A stretch of DNA of 64,000 nucleotides from JACKAQ01 sp965227145 (GTDB lineage Bacteria; Calditrichota; Calditrichia; RBG-13-44-9; J075), in the NCBI GenBank assembly GCA_965227145.1, contig OZ245730.1, positions 5,704,001-5,768,000 on the forward strand, read 5' to 3'. The notes under the pieces were generated by a model, which was not told the origin of the DNA, ran no database searches, and saw only the letters and a program-made list of their open reading frames with translations. The stretch's first letter is position 1. Every line of letters starts with the position of its first letter. Position numbers and translations under genes: made by a program. This document shows, piece by piece, positions 53,261-62,291 of this stretch.

Positions 53261-53589
53261 GGTTTCCTCTGCATTTTGGTTACGTTTTTGGAAATTAAGA
53301 TTCGTAAACGCTGCGCATCAAACAAAAGTTGCACGGATATTGCGTTTACTGAACGTAACTTGGATACCATTCAAAAGGTCAGTATATTTCAATTCGTATC
53401 GCGATGAGTTCAATGAATCAACATTTTCGTTCTGTGGGGGTGAATGTAAAATGCGTTAACGGATCGATGTTGCATCATAAAATCATGTTGATGGTAGAAA
53501 TCCCCAAAATTGAATTTGAATTAATCTCAAAAAACAGATGCCGGTTTTGTGCCGCATCCAAACATTATTGAAAAAGGAGGACGCCCTAA
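53261..53589. other. 329-bp divergent intergenic region
   Basis: Between the leftward dinB-like gene and rightward hflK. It must hold both promoters, but no near-consensus box or hairpin stands out. A strong ribosome binding site (AAAAGGAGG) lies at its right end. Confidence 0.45.
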
Positions 53590-54573
53590 ATGAAAGGACG
53601 CCAACCGTTTGACTTGAACGATTTCGCGCCAAAGCGATTTCCGGGCCGGTCGATCGCATTAGTTATCCCGTTGTTTTTTCTGGTTATCATTGTGTTTTCA
53701 TCCGTGTTCACCGTGGATACGGAAGAAGCTGCCGTCATCCTGCGGTTTGGGGAATACAACCGCACGGTAGATCCCGGATTGCAGTTCAAATTGCCATCGC
53801 CAATCGAGGAAAAATATATTGTCCCGGTTCGCCGGCAGTTGAAAGAAGAATTCGGTTTTCGCACGGTAGCTTCCGGGGTTCGCTCGGAATATTCCAAACG
53901 CGATTTTTCGGAAGAATCGCTGATGCTCACCGGCGATCTGAATGCGGCGGAAGTGGAATGGATTGTGCAATACCGCATCAGCGATCCGTATAAATTCCTG
54001 TTCCGGGTGCGCAACGCGCAGCAAACCTTCCGGGATATTACCGAAGCGGTTATGCGCGAAATTATCGGTGACCGAACGATTAATGAAGTGCTGACCATCG
54101 GGCGTCAGGAAATTTCCAGCACGGTGGAAGCAAAGCTTCAGGATTTGTGCAATCAGTACGAAATGGGTCTCCGGGTTGAACAAGTTGTGTTACAGGATGT
54201 TAACCCGCCGGATCAGGTGAAGGGCGCATTCAACGAAGTGAACGAAGCCCAGCAGGAGCGCGAAAAACTCATCAACCAGGCGCGTGCGGAATACAACCGG
54301 GTTATTCCCAAAGCCAGCGGCGAAGCCAGCCGCACCATCGAGGAATCCCGAGGGTATGCGCTGGAACGGGTTAATCTCGCCCAGGGTGAATCTTCCCGGT
54401 TTAATTCTTTGTATGAGGAATATCGCAAAGCGCCGGAAGTTACGCGTCAGCGAATCTACATCGAAACCATGAACCGTGTGATGCAAAAGGTCGATAAAAA
54501 AGTGATTACCGATGAAAACGCCACCGGCGTGCTGCCGCTGTTGGACTTAAATGATGGAGGTAGCAAGAAATGA
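53590..54573 (+). CDS. hflK: FtsH protease modulator HflK
   Basis: SPFH/band-7 membrane protein that assembles with HflC into a cage around the FtsH protease. One N-terminal helix (IALVIPLFFLVIIVFSSVF, about 21-40), then the SPFH domain (VDTEEAAVILRFGEYNRTVDPGLQFKLP) and a long coiled coil (about 210-300). At 327 residues it lacks the Gly-rich N-terminal extension of the E. coli protein. A strong AAGGAGG lies 11 bp before ATG. The stop overlaps the hflC start by 4 bp. Confidence 0.92.
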   Translation: MKGRQPFDLNDFAPKRFPGRSIALVIPLFFLVIIVFSSVFTVDTEEAAVILRFGEYNRTVDPGLQFKLPSPIEEKYIVPVRRQLKEEFGFRTVASGVRSEYSKRDFSEESLMLTGDLNAAEVEWIVQYRISDPYKFLFRVRNAQQTFRDITEAVMREIIGDRTINEVLTIGRQEISSTVEAKLQDLCNQYEMGLRVEQVVLQDVNPPDQVKGAFNEVNEAQQEREKLINQARAEYNRVIPKASGEASRTIEESRGYALERVNLAQGESSRFNSLYEEYRKAPEVTRQRIYIETMNRVMQKVDKKVITDENATGVLPLLDLNDGGSKK

Positions 54574-55523
54574 ACCCGAACCGCATATTTTTGTTAGCCA
54601 TTCCGGTTGTAATAGTGTTGATTTTGATTCAACAATCCACATTTATTGTGAATGAAGCCGAGCAGGTGATTATCACCCAGTTTGGCGAGCCGCAGGGCGG
54701 CGCGATTACTGAACCGGGCATCCATTTTAAAGTGCCGTTTTTGCAGGACGCCCGCAGGTTTGACAAACGATTTTTGGAATGGGACGGCGATCGCAACGAA
54801 GTGCCCACCCGCGACAAACGCTTTATTTGGGTGGATACGTACGCCCGCTGGCGCATCAGCAATCCGCTGTTGTTTTTGGAACGGGTGCAGAATGAATCGA
54901 CAGCACAATCCCGTTTAGATGATATTTTGGACGGCGAAACCCGTAACGCCATCGCCCGCCACGATCTGGTGGAACTGATCCGTTCCACTAACCGCGAATT
55001 TCAGGTGAGTGACGAACTGGATGCCGGGGAAGAATCGGAAACATTTGTAAAAATTCAAACCGGACGCGATGGTATCCACAAAGAACTGTTGCTGGCCGCC
55101 GCCCCAAAACTGGATTCACTCGGCATCGAATTGCTCGATATTCGCCTGAAACGCATCAAATATGTTGAAGCGGTGCAACAAACCATATTTGACCGGATGA
55201 TCGCCGAACGGAAGCGCATCGCAGATAAATTCCGTTCCGAAGGTCAGGGTGAAGCATCCAAAATTTTGGGTGACAAAGAACGCGATTTGAAAAAAATTGA
55301 ATCCGAAGCAACCAAAGAAGCACAGCAAATTCGCGGTGAAGCGGACGCAAAAGCAGCTGCCATTTACGCAGCCGCATACGACCGTAACGCACAAACCCGC
55401 GACTTTTACCGCTTTTTGAAAACCATGGAATCGTATGAACAATCCATCACCAAAGGCGATGTGCTCATCCTTTCCACAGACAGCGAATATTTCAAATTCC
55501 TGAAAAATATTAACGGAAGGTAG
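54570..55523 (+). CDS. hflC: FtsH protease modulator HflC
   Basis: Partner of HflK. N-terminal helix (IFLLAIPVVIVLILIQQ), SPFH domain (FIVNEAEQVIITQFGEPQGGAITEPGIHFKVPFLQDARRFDKRFLEWDG) and coiled coil with an Ala-rich end (AKAAAIYAAAYDRNAQTRDFYRFLKTMESYE). 317 residues, normal for the family. The ATGA overlap with hflK and the terminator right after it define a two-gene operon. Confidence 0.93.
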   Translation: MNPNRIFLLAIPVVIVLILIQQSTFIVNEAEQVIITQFGEPQGGAITEPGIHFKVPFLQDARRFDKRFLEWDGDRNEVPTRDKRFIWVDTYARWRISNPLLFLERVQNESTAQSRLDDILDGETRNAIARHDLVELIRSTNREFQVSDELDAGEESETFVKIQTGRDGIHKELLLAAAPKLDSLGIELLDIRLKRIKYVEAVQQTIFDRMIAERKRIADKFRSEGQGEASKILGDKERDLKKIESEATKEAQQIRGEADAKAAAIYAAAYDRNAQTRDFYRFLKTMESYEQSITKGDVLILSTDSEYFKFLKNINGR

Positions 55524-55534
55524 TTTGATTCCGG

Positions 55535-55568
55535 GGCGCAGCATTGCTCAATGCTGCGCCTTTTTTTT
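55535..55568. terminator. terminator of hflKC, shared with xthA
   Basis: Perfect 11-bp stem GGCGCAGCATT/AATGCTGCGCC with a 4-base loop and eight T. It lies between the converging hflC and xthA stops. Confidence 0.92.
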
Positions 55569-56319
55569 ATTCAATTTCGATGCCCACCGGACAATGATCC
55601 GAGCCCAAAACTTCCGGCAAAATGAACGCATGTGTTAATCGCGGCCGCAGCGCCGGGGATATCCCGAAATAATCGATGCGCCAGCCGATGTTCTTTTCCC
55701 GTGCACCCGCGCGATAGCTCCACCACGAATAATGCCCGCCATCCGGCTGAAATTCCCGGAAAGTGTCGATAAATCCGGCTTCGACAATCCGGTCAAATCC
55801 GGCGCGTTCCTCATCCGTAAAACCCGCGTTTCCGCGATTGGCTTTTGGGCGCGCCAAATCAATTTCCTGATGCGCCACATTTAGATCGCCGCAAAAAATC
55901 ACCGGTTTTTTCGTTTCCAGTGTTTTCAAAAATGTTAAAAATGCGGCGTCCCATTGCACCCGGTAATCCAGCCGGGTAAGCTCCCGCTGGGCGTTGGGCG
56001 TGTACACATTCACCAAAAAGTAATCCGAAAATTCCAGCGCCAAAACGCGGCCTTCGCCGCTAAAATCAGGATGTTCCATTTCGCACTGCACGGAAAGCGG
56101 CGCTGTTTTGGTAAATGTGGCAACTCCGGAATAGCCTTTGCGTTCCGCACTGCACCAGATCTGCTGATAACCGGGCAGCTCCAGTTCCACCTGTTCCTGC
56201 ATGGCTTTGGTTTCCTGCAGGCAAAGCACATCCGGCTGCGTTTGCGCCACAAATTCCGTAAATCCTTTATTTATCGCGGCGCGAATGCCGTTTACATTCC
56301 ACGAGATCATTTTTGTCAT
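55567..56319 (-). CDS. xthA: exodeoxyribonuclease III
   Basis: AP endonuclease and 3'-5' exonuclease of base-excision repair. Motifs of the exonuclease-endonuclease-phosphatase fold: SWNVNGIRAAI (start), LCLQETK with the metal-binding Glu (about residue 36), VNVYTPNAQ, VIFCGDLNVAH (catalytic Asp-Asn) and the closing GSDHCPV. 250 residues, normal length. Two nearby ATG codons (56319, 56310) are possible; GGAAA lies upstream of the first. Confidence 0.93.
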   Translation of the reverse strand: MTKMISWNVNGIRAAINKGFTEFVAQTQPDVLCLQETKAMQEQVELELPGYQQIWCSAERKGYSGVATFTKTAPLSVQCEMEHPDFSGEGRVLALEFSDYFLVNVYTPNAQRELTRLDYRVQWDAAFLTFLKTLETKKPVIFCGDLNVAHQEIDLARPKANRGNAGFTDEERAGFDRIVEAGFIDTFREFQPDGGHYSWWSYRAGAREKNIGWRIDYFGISPALRPRLTHAFILPEVLGSDHCPVGIEIE

Positions 56320-56349
56320 TAGCTGATTTCCGGGCTTTTGCGTATCTGT

Positions 56350-57063
56350 TTAAAGATGCTGTTCTTCTGTTTTCAGTTGCTGAATCAGGTTTCGCAATTT
56401 TTTCAGTGTATCGTTGTAAGCATTTATAACCGTTAGTTTGATAACATAATTGGATTTCAACAAATTAATAAATTGCTGATTTTTTAACAACTTAGATAAA
56501 TGGGCAGCTTGTTGTTCCCTGCTCTCTTGAAAGAGATCGGTAATGTGCACCGGCAATTGCGAATCCAAAAACGGCAGCATCCGGTCCAAAATGAAAGAGC
56601 TTTCGATACGGTTGATTTCGTGGATTTGCAAATAATCCACATGATACAAATTGATAATATCCGCCAGCAATGGTTTGTTGGAAATCAGCCGCGATAAACC
56701 GCTCTGTTTAATTTCTTCATACGTCATATCGTTGGATAAAAATGTGAAATAGATGCTGGTAAATTGCAGAAATTCCCCAATGCTGTCTTTGGAAAACGAC
56801 TGCCAATCGACGGTGGTATTGATAACTTTATCGTATGTGGGAAGGCCAGCTTCGATCAATTTCATATCTGTGAAAAGGTTGAGCGAATCCGCCGCCAGAT
56901 TTTCATGAAATTCGTGAATCAGTCGCTTTTCCGAATCCCGTTCTTCATTAGCAATGCGCCACTCGTTCACCCAAAAAGAAATGGTGATGCCAATAATAAT
57001 CACCAGAATTTCGAAAATATAGGATGGCCAATCGTTGCGGAATTGTTGGAAAAGGCGCTTCAT
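56350..57063 (-). CDS. DUF6090-like membrane protein
   Basis: A 237-residue protein: one membrane helix (SYIFEILVIIIGITISFWVNEW) near the N-terminus followed by a helical soluble domain (ERDSEKRLIHEFHENLAADSLNL...). The WPSYIFEILVIIIGITISFWVNEWR block is typical of DUF6090-type proteins of FCB bacteria, which lack a known role. The ATG at 57063 lies directly after the stop of the upstream lipoprotein gene (TAACATG), so translation is probably coupled. Confidence 0.75.
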   Translation of the reverse strand: MKRLFQQFRNDWPSYIFEILVIIIGITISFWVNEWRIANEERDSEKRLIHEFHENLAADSLNLFTDMKLIEAGLPTYDKVINTTVDWQSFSKDSIGEFLQFTSIYFTFLSNDMTYEEIKQSGLSRLISNKPLLADIINLYHVDYLQIHEINRIESSFILDRMLPFLDSQLPVHITDLFQESREQQAAHLSKLLKNQQFINLLKSNYVIKLTVINAYNDTLKKLRNLIQQLKTEEQHL

Positions 57064-57064
57064 G

Positions 57065-57706
57065 TTAATCCATCCGGCTGTAATCCCCGACAAACCAGGT
57101 TTTCGGTGAAAGTTTCGGGTTGTCATCGCCGTAATATCCCCAGCCGATGATTTTGTAATAATCACCTTCAACAGATTCGTGGAAATATTCGATTTTCAGC
57201 GGATCTCTTTCGTCCCGCTGCCAAATCAGCGTGCTGGCGTCCTGCATCGATCCGTGATGAACGATAGTTTCGTCGGGTTTTTGCACCACACACCACAGCG
57301 CGCCGTCCTGCACTTTGTTCACCCCTTCGCTGACCACCGTTTCGGTATCGCCTTTGGCGTTAACAAAACGGTCGCGAATTGTTACACGTTGAAAATAGGG
57401 ATTTTCGGAAACATACTCCTGCCGGACGTCAATTTCTTTCACCAGTTTTAGCGAGAGGTCTGCAAATTCAAGATTGGTAATTTCGGGGCGGGATTTTCCC
57501 GGGCGTTGGCCGGTGGAATCTTCGTAAATATAAAACACACCTTCCCATGTTCCGTTCAGCATAGCGAACGCGCCTTTAAATTGCTGATCCGCCGGTGAAA
57601 CCACGGGTGGTTCGGTAATATCCGTCACGTTTTCGGGGGTTGGTGTGGCGTTTTTGCACGCCGCAAAAATCAGTAAAATTACTGCAAACAACATACTTTG
57701 CTTCAT
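57065..57706 (-). CDS. lipoprotein of unknown function
   Basis: A 213-residue lipoprotein; the signal peptide ends in LIFAAC. The mature part is beta-rich (LNGTWEGVFYIYEDSTG, FQRVTIRDRFVNAKGDTETV, ALWCVVQKPDETIVHHGSM, YYKIIGWGYYGDDNPKLS) in the style of lipocalin-like or DUF-type export proteins, but no family is certain. ATG at 57706 has AAGGTATGTGCGT before it. It forms a tight pair with the DUF6090-like gene. Confidence 0.7.
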   Translation of the reverse strand: MKQSMLFAVILLIFAACKNATPTPENVTDITEPPVVSPADQQFKGAFAMLNGTWEGVFYIYEDSTGQRPGKSRPEITNLEFADLSLKLVKEIDVRQEYVSENPYFQRVTIRDRFVNAKGDTETVVSEGVNKVQDGALWCVVQKPDETIVHHGSMQDASTLIWQRDERDPLKIEYFHESVEGDYYKIIGWGYYGDDNPKLSPKTWFVGDYSRMD

Positions 57707-57899
57707 ACGCACATACCTTTTCGGGAATATTTGGCGCACGAAGTTACATATTTTTCAAACGAAAAGCAACGGCAACGGCGGTAATCCGCAAACACTTTCT
57801 GCACCTTGCCGAACACGTTGTTTGCTGATGCGTAAACAACGCAATATTGATGACTTGCGGTTGAATTTTCGTTGGCAAACTGCCAACAAATCAGGATGC

Positions 57900-58112
57900 T
57901 CAGGTAAAGCTGCCGCTGCTGCCACAGCCGCAACCGGACGCGCCGCCGGAGGCACTTGAGCTGCTAAATCCGGCAGATGCAAAAGTTGAAAACAATTTTT
58001 CGGTGTGTTCGCTGCCGCAATGTTCGCATTTCACAGGTTCTGTTTGGGACGAGAAAACCAGTTTCTCGAATTTTTCATCGCATTCGGTGCAGCGATATTC
58101 AAATAGTGGCAT
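57900..58112 (-). CDS. FmdB-type zinc ribbon protein
   Basis: A 70-residue protein. The start MPLFEYRCTECDEKFEKLV with CxxC, then KCEHCGSEHTEKLFS with the second CxxC, is the FmdB/CxxC_CXXC_SSSS zinc ribbon, thought to be a small regulator. The tail is Ser/Gly-rich with a Cys cluster (SGCGCGSSGS), as is common in this group. GGAG is 7 bp before ATG at 58112. Confidence 0.88.
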   Translation of the reverse strand: MPLFEYRCTECDEKFEKLVFSSQTEPVKCEHCGSEHTEKLFSTFASAGFSSSSASGGASGCGCGSSGSFT

Positions 58113-58178
58113 TTTTTTCTCCAAAAATTATCAACGTAAAGCATTGAAAATATTGCAAATTCACAACCATTTTCGGGG

Positions 58179-58604
58179 TTACTGAAGCTTCGGCGCTTCC
58201 TCTTTTACGGCGTTGATTTCAATTGACCAGCAGCGATCCATCACCACATCCAGCCCGGCGTCCAGCGCGATCTGCGCCGCTTTATCGTTGATGATGCCCA
58301 ATTGCAGCCACAACCCTTTCGCGCCAATTTGCACGGCTTGTTCCGCAATCGGTTCGGTAACTTCCGCCGGACGAAACACGTTCACCAAATCCACTTTTTC
58401 AGGAATATCCAATAGCGACGGATAGCATTTTTCGCCCAGAATTTCTTCCTGCCCGGGATTGACAGGAATGACTTTATAGCCTTTGCGCTGCATTTTTTTG
58501 GCGACGCTGTTGCTCGCTCTGTCCGGATTTGGCGAAAGCCCAACAACGGCAATCGTGCGGTATTCGCGCAAAACAAAATCGATGTTTTCGTTTACTTTTT
58601 TCAT
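58179..58604 (-). CDS. CoA-binding domain protein (YccU family)
   Basis: A 141-residue Rossmann-fold protein of the CoA-binding family. Motifs: TIAVVGLSPNPDRASNSVAKKMQRKGY at the start, VIPVNPG, DLVNVFRP and ALDAGLDVVMDRCWSIE at the end. E. coli YccU is similar in length; its role is not firmly known. It lies 67 bp upstream of the FmdB-type gene on the same strand. Confidence 0.9.
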   Translation of the reverse strand: MKKVNENIDFVLREYRTIAVVGLSPNPDRASNSVAKKMQRKGYKVIPVNPGQEEILGEKCYPSLLDIPEKVDLVNVFRPAEVTEPIAEQAVQIGAKGLWLQLGIINDKAAQIALDAGLDVVMDRCWSIEINAVKEEAPKLQ

Positions 58605-58780
58605 GATAAGAATCGACCCCTTTTACTATTTTTAATTCGCAGATGTTGTGAAAACCAAACATTAACATCTGTACATATTTGATGATCGACACGTTTGCAC
58701 GTTACCGGGAAAATTAAAAAAAGTTGAATATTTCACAAATGGAAACGGAGGGAAAGACTTTTTTTTCGATATCAAAAAGA

Positions 58781-59668
58781 TCATTTTTTGCGAATCATGT
58801 GTTGGGTCTGGCGGAGTTCCTCGCGCATTTGCGTCAGCATTTCCTGTTGCTCCGCCAGCGATTTTTGGTGCATATCAATCATTTCCTGATGCATTTTGCT
58901 GACCATCCGTTCCAGCCGGTAGGTGTTGTCCACGGTCATCTCGTCCACGAAAACGGCGTTCGCCAGCGATACGCCCAAAATCCCGCCGATCATCACCGAA
59001 ACGATAAAATAGCCGCGCAGCAACCCCAATTGCCAGGACAGCGCTTTCCCGTCTGTCAGCGAATCGGGGATTTCGTACCAGCCTTCGATTGTAAATACCT
59101 TCAGCAATGAATATGCGGAGCGCAGCGGGTTGCCGAAATATTCTGGCGACAGATCGCTGAACAGCATTGTCGCGCCGATGGACAGCGCCAGATTGAGAAT
59201 AATCAGCGCAAAAAATATCCCGACGGACGCCCGGAGCGCCCGTTTTACGCCGGTAATCAAATGCTGGATGTTCGGAATAAAACGCAGCAGCCGGAAAAAG
59301 CGGAACAGCCGTCCCAATCGCAAAATCGAGACCGCCAAAAATGCGTCCATATGTTGCGCCGGGAAAAACGGCATGAGCAGCGAGGGAAAACTGGCGACCA
59401 GCACCGCAAAATCAAAACGGTTCCAACCGGATGAAAAATAGCCTTTTACTCCCAAAATGCGGATTTTCAGGATTGCCTCGAACAAAAAATAAACAATGCA
59501 GCCGTAATCGATCCACACCAGCACGCCGCTGGTTTGCTGCCGGATGGTCGGGAACTCGTCGAAAAACAGTATCAGTGTGTTCAGTAAAATCACCAGCATT
59601 ACGTTGTATTCGTTGGTGAATAATTCCAGAAACCAGTTGGAACGTTTGGCAGTCGGTAGTGTGCTCAT
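58781..59668 (-). CDS. voltage-gated-type cation channel
   Basis: A 295-residue single-domain channel like bacterial NaV (NaChBac). S1-S4 cover about residues 25-140; the S4 voltage sensor has regularly spaced arginines (RLGRLFRFFRLLRFIPN). The pore helix and filter read FTIEGWYEIPDSL (compare TLESW in NaChBac), then S6 (YFIVSVMIGGILGVSLANAVFV). The last 45 residues are a heptad coiled coil (MVSKMHQEMIDMHQKSLAEQ...) expected to join four subunits. The TIEGW filter suggests Na+ or mixed selectivity. GGAAA lies before ATG. Confidence 0.88.
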   Translation of the reverse strand: MSTLPTAKRSNWFLELFTNEYNVMLVILLNTLILFFDEFPTIRQQTSGVLVWIDYGCIVYFLFEAILKIRILGVKGYFSSGWNRFDFAVLVASFPSLLMPFFPAQHMDAFLAVSILRLGRLFRFFRLLRFIPNIQHLITGVKRALRASVGIFFALIILNLALSIGATMLFSDLSPEYFGNPLRSAYSLLKVFTIEGWYEIPDSLTDGKALSWQLGLLRGYFIVSVMIGGILGVSLANAVFVDEMTVDNTYRLERMVSKMHQEMIDMHQKSLAEQQEMLTQMREELRQTQHMIRKK

Positions 59669-59900
59669 CAGCTTTTTCCGTGTTGTTTACAGATTTAGTT
59701 TGGTGGACTAAATAGTGCGAAAAATCGGGAAAATGCAAGGATTTGTTGGTTGGAATTGCGTAATTTTTGCCGGATACGCACTGTTAATTTTGTTTTTTGC
59801 CAAAGAGTCACAGTGCACGCGGGGGAAGTCAAACAAAAATTTCTGAATGATGAGTTGCTCCGAATTTGATAAATTGAATTTAAAAAAGCCGGGAGAATAA

Positions 59901-60557
59901 ATGCCCAAAACATTAGCCGCAGCGCTGCCGGAATATCTGCCGGCGTTGCTATTTTTTAAAAAATTGCAGAATGCGGATGTGTTTTTGCTGGCGGATGATG
60001 CAGCATTTTCCCGGCAATCGCCGGTACAGCGGTGCCGGATCCGGACGGCAGACGGTGAGTTGTGGCTATCGGTTCCGGTGCTGCAGAAGCAGCGCGGTCG
60101 CCAAAACATTGGCGATGTGATCATCGACGAAACGCGCAACTGGCAGCAAAAACACTGGCGAAATTTGCGGCACGGCTATCAATTTTCAGCGTATTTCGAT
60201 TTTTTTGTGGATGATTTTTCGGCGATGTACGATCGCCGGTGGCGGCGGTTGCTGGATGTGAATATCGCGAGCATCGAAACGCTGTGCAAATGTTTGCAAC
60301 TGCGTCCGGAAATGCTGCGGACGTCGGCAATCGCCATTCCGGAAACGGGCGGTGCGAGCGAGCGAATTGCGGAGCTGACCATCGCCTGCGGCTGCGATAC
60401 GTATCTCGCCAGCCCGGATGATCGCCGTTTTCTGGATGAAACCGCGTTCAAAAAACGCGGCATCCAACTTCAATATTTACAGAGTGCTCATTCGGAAGAA
60501 AATATGTTTTCGGCAGTGGATGCGCTGTTCCGGAAAGGTCCGGCGGCGCTGCGTTAA
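59901..60557 (+). CDS. WbqC-like family protein
   Basis: A 218-residue protein. PEYLPALLFFKKLQNADVFLLADDAAFSRQSPVQRCRIRT is the family opening (the fold recalls N-acetyltransferases), with RNIGDV, WQQKHWRNLRHGYQFSAYFDFF and YLASPDDRRFLDETAFKKRGI further on. WbqC proteins are tied to surface polysaccharide or glycan synthesis, but the reaction is unknown. GGGAG lies 6 bp before the ATG. Its stop overlaps that of the converging mlaD-like gene by 4 bp. Confidence 0.9.
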   Translation: MPKTLAAALPEYLPALLFFKKLQNADVFLLADDAAFSRQSPVQRCRIRTADGELWLSVPVLQKQRGRQNIGDVIIDETRNWQQKHWRNLRHGYQFSAYFDFFVDDFSAMYDRRWRRLLDVNIASIETLCKCLQLRPEMLRTSAIAIPETGGASERIAELTIACGCDTYLASPDDRRFLDETAFKKRGIQLQYLQSAHSEENMFSAVDALFRKGPAALR

Positions 60558-61516
60558 AACAGCTCGAATTTCACGTATCGACCGGGACGTTTTTTCATAT
60601 CCGTCGTCAGTGAGTCGAGCGAACGAGTGAGGCTGACCAGCGTTTCGTATAATTTCGGGTCGTTCAGCAATGCCGCGACGGTTCCGCTGTGCTGCATTTT
60701 ATACATCAGCGAATCGGCATTTGCCGCCATCGATTTTATTTTCGTGTAAAATTCCGCATCATTTTTTAACTGCGCAAAAGTGCCTTTGCCGTTGTTGAGG
60801 CTATCCAGCAGCGATTCCAGATTTTTGGAACTGTTGCTGAGGCTGGCATACAGCGTGGTGTCCTGCATCAGTTTGCCGAGCGTGCCTTTGCCGTTATCGA
60901 TGCTGGCGGTGATGCGGTCCATCCGCCGGATGATGTTGCCGATATCCCGCCCGGCTTCCCGATCGACCAGCAATTTGCCGAGCGCGCCGCGACCTTCCAT
61001 CGCGTATGTGGTCAGCGAATCGGTATTTCTGAGCACATTCCGCAATTCAACAATGATTTCTGCGGCTTCATCAAAAAATTCGTACGGATCAACCCCGGCA
61101 TCGCTGTTGATGTATTCGCCTTCCTGCAAAGTGGGGTCGCCGGGATTGCCGATTGTGATGTCCACATATTTATCGCCCAAAATTCCCAGCGTTTTGATCA
61201 TCGCGACGGACGAATTGGTGATATCATCCTTATAATCCCGGTCGATTTTAAGCTCGATATTCACGCCGCGTTTTCCGGGTTCGTTGATAATTTTCATGTT
61301 GCCAACAACGCCAACCTTCAATCCGGACAGCGTGATAAACGCACCGCGATTAAGCCCTTGCGCGTTTGGCAAGTGCATGTAAATATTGTATTTGGCATCG
61401 AAAAATTTTTGATTGGATGCAACAATATAAAACACAAACACCGTGAGAAACAGCGCCAGCGCAACCATCAAATAAACGCCGAGGGAGATATTTCGATCTT
61501 TTTTTGCAAAAGCCAT
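60554..61516 (-). CDS. mlaD: MCE-domain lipid transport protein (MlaD-like)
   Basis: Periplasmic substrate-binding part of the Mla-type phospholipid transporter. One N-terminal helix (GVYLMVALALFLTVFVFYIVA), an MCE domain (about 40-125; YMHLPNAQGLNRGAFITLSGLKVGVV, ILGDKYVDITIG), then a helical tail with repeated short units (GALGKLLVD, GTLGKLMQD, GTFAQLKND, GTVAALLND), as in long MlaD-like proteins that may form a tunnel towards the outer membrane. It is last in the mlaE-mlaF-mlaD operon. Confidence 0.9.
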   Translation of the reverse strand: MAFAKKDRNISLGVYLMVALALFLTVFVFYIVASNQKFFDAKYNIYMHLPNAQGLNRGAFITLSGLKVGVVGNMKIINEPGKRGVNIELKIDRDYKDDITNSSVAMIKTLGILGDKYVDITIGNPGDPTLQEGEYINSDAGVDPYEFFDEAAEIIVELRNVLRNTDSLTTYAMEGRGALGKLLVDREAGRDIGNIIRRMDRITASIDNGKGTLGKLMQDTTLYASLSNSSKNLESLLDSLNNGKGTFAQLKNDAEFYTKIKSMAANADSLMYKMQHSGTVAALLNDPKLYETLVSLTRSLDSLTTDMKKRPGRYVKFELF

Positions 61517-61556
61517 AATTTTTTTCCATTACCAGTTGATGGATTTCGTTGCCGGA

Positions 61557-62285
61557 TTAATCGCAGTTTCCGCTGACATCCGGCGCAAAATCGTATCCGT
61601 ACCAATTGTGAATATCCGAGATGGGTTCACCATCGTAAACAATTTGACCGTCGCGCAGCAACATCATCCGGTGAACGATCTCCAGAAAATAATGAATTTC
61701 GTGGGTGACAATGATGGACGTAACGTTATTTTTGTGAAGCTCCGTGATCGTGTCCACCACGCGTTGCGACGAAATCGGGTCCAGTCCCGCTGTCGGTTCG
61801 TCATACAGCAGGCATTTGGGATGTTTGATTGCCGCGCGGGCAATAGACACTCGTTTGCGCATGCCGCCGCTGAGTTGTGCGGGATAATAATCTAAAAAAT
61901 CGCGTAAGCCCAAATTTCCCAATTCGTTACAGACTTCTTTTTTGACATCTTCCTCGGGCATTTTCAGGCCTTCGCGGAGATAAAAACCGACGTTCTCTTC
62001 CACGGTCAGCGAGTCGAACAGCGCGCCATCCTGAAACACAATCCCGAATCGCCGGCGGATGCGCAGCAAATCTTTTTCGCGCATGTGGGTGATGTCCTGC
62101 CCGTCGATCAGCACCTGCCCCTGATCGGGACGCAACAAGCCCATCACCAGTTTGAGGATGGTGCTTTTGCCGCTGCCGCTGCCGCCAACGAGCAGCAACA
62201 ACTCGCCTTCTTTCACGAAAAAGCTGAGTTGATCGAGTACTTTTCGATCACTTAAATATAGCGTAACATCTTTAAATTCAATCAT
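61557..62285 (-). CDS. mlaF: ABC transporter ATP-binding protein (MlaF-like)
   Basis: ATPase of the lipid transporter. Complete motifs: GGSGSGKST (Walker A), LSGGMRKRVSIARA (signature), LLYDEPTAGLDP (Walker B) and IVTHE (H-loop). 242 residues. It lies 6 bp after the permease gene and 40 bp before the MCE gene, as is usual for Mla/Ttg2 clusters. Confidence 0.94.
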   Translation of the reverse strand: MIEFKDVTLYLSDRKVLDQLSFFVKEGELLLLVGGSGSGKSTILKLVMGLLRPDQGQVLIDGQDITHMREKDLLRIRRRFGIVFQDGALFDSLTVEENVGFYLREGLKMPEEDVKKEVCNELGNLGLRDFLDYYPAQLSGGMRKRVSIARAAIKHPKCLLYDEPTAGLDPISSQRVVDTITELHKNNVTSIIVTHEIHYFLEIVHRMMLLRDGQIVYDGEPISDIHNWYGYDFAPDVSGNCD

Positions 62286-62291
62286 TTGTCA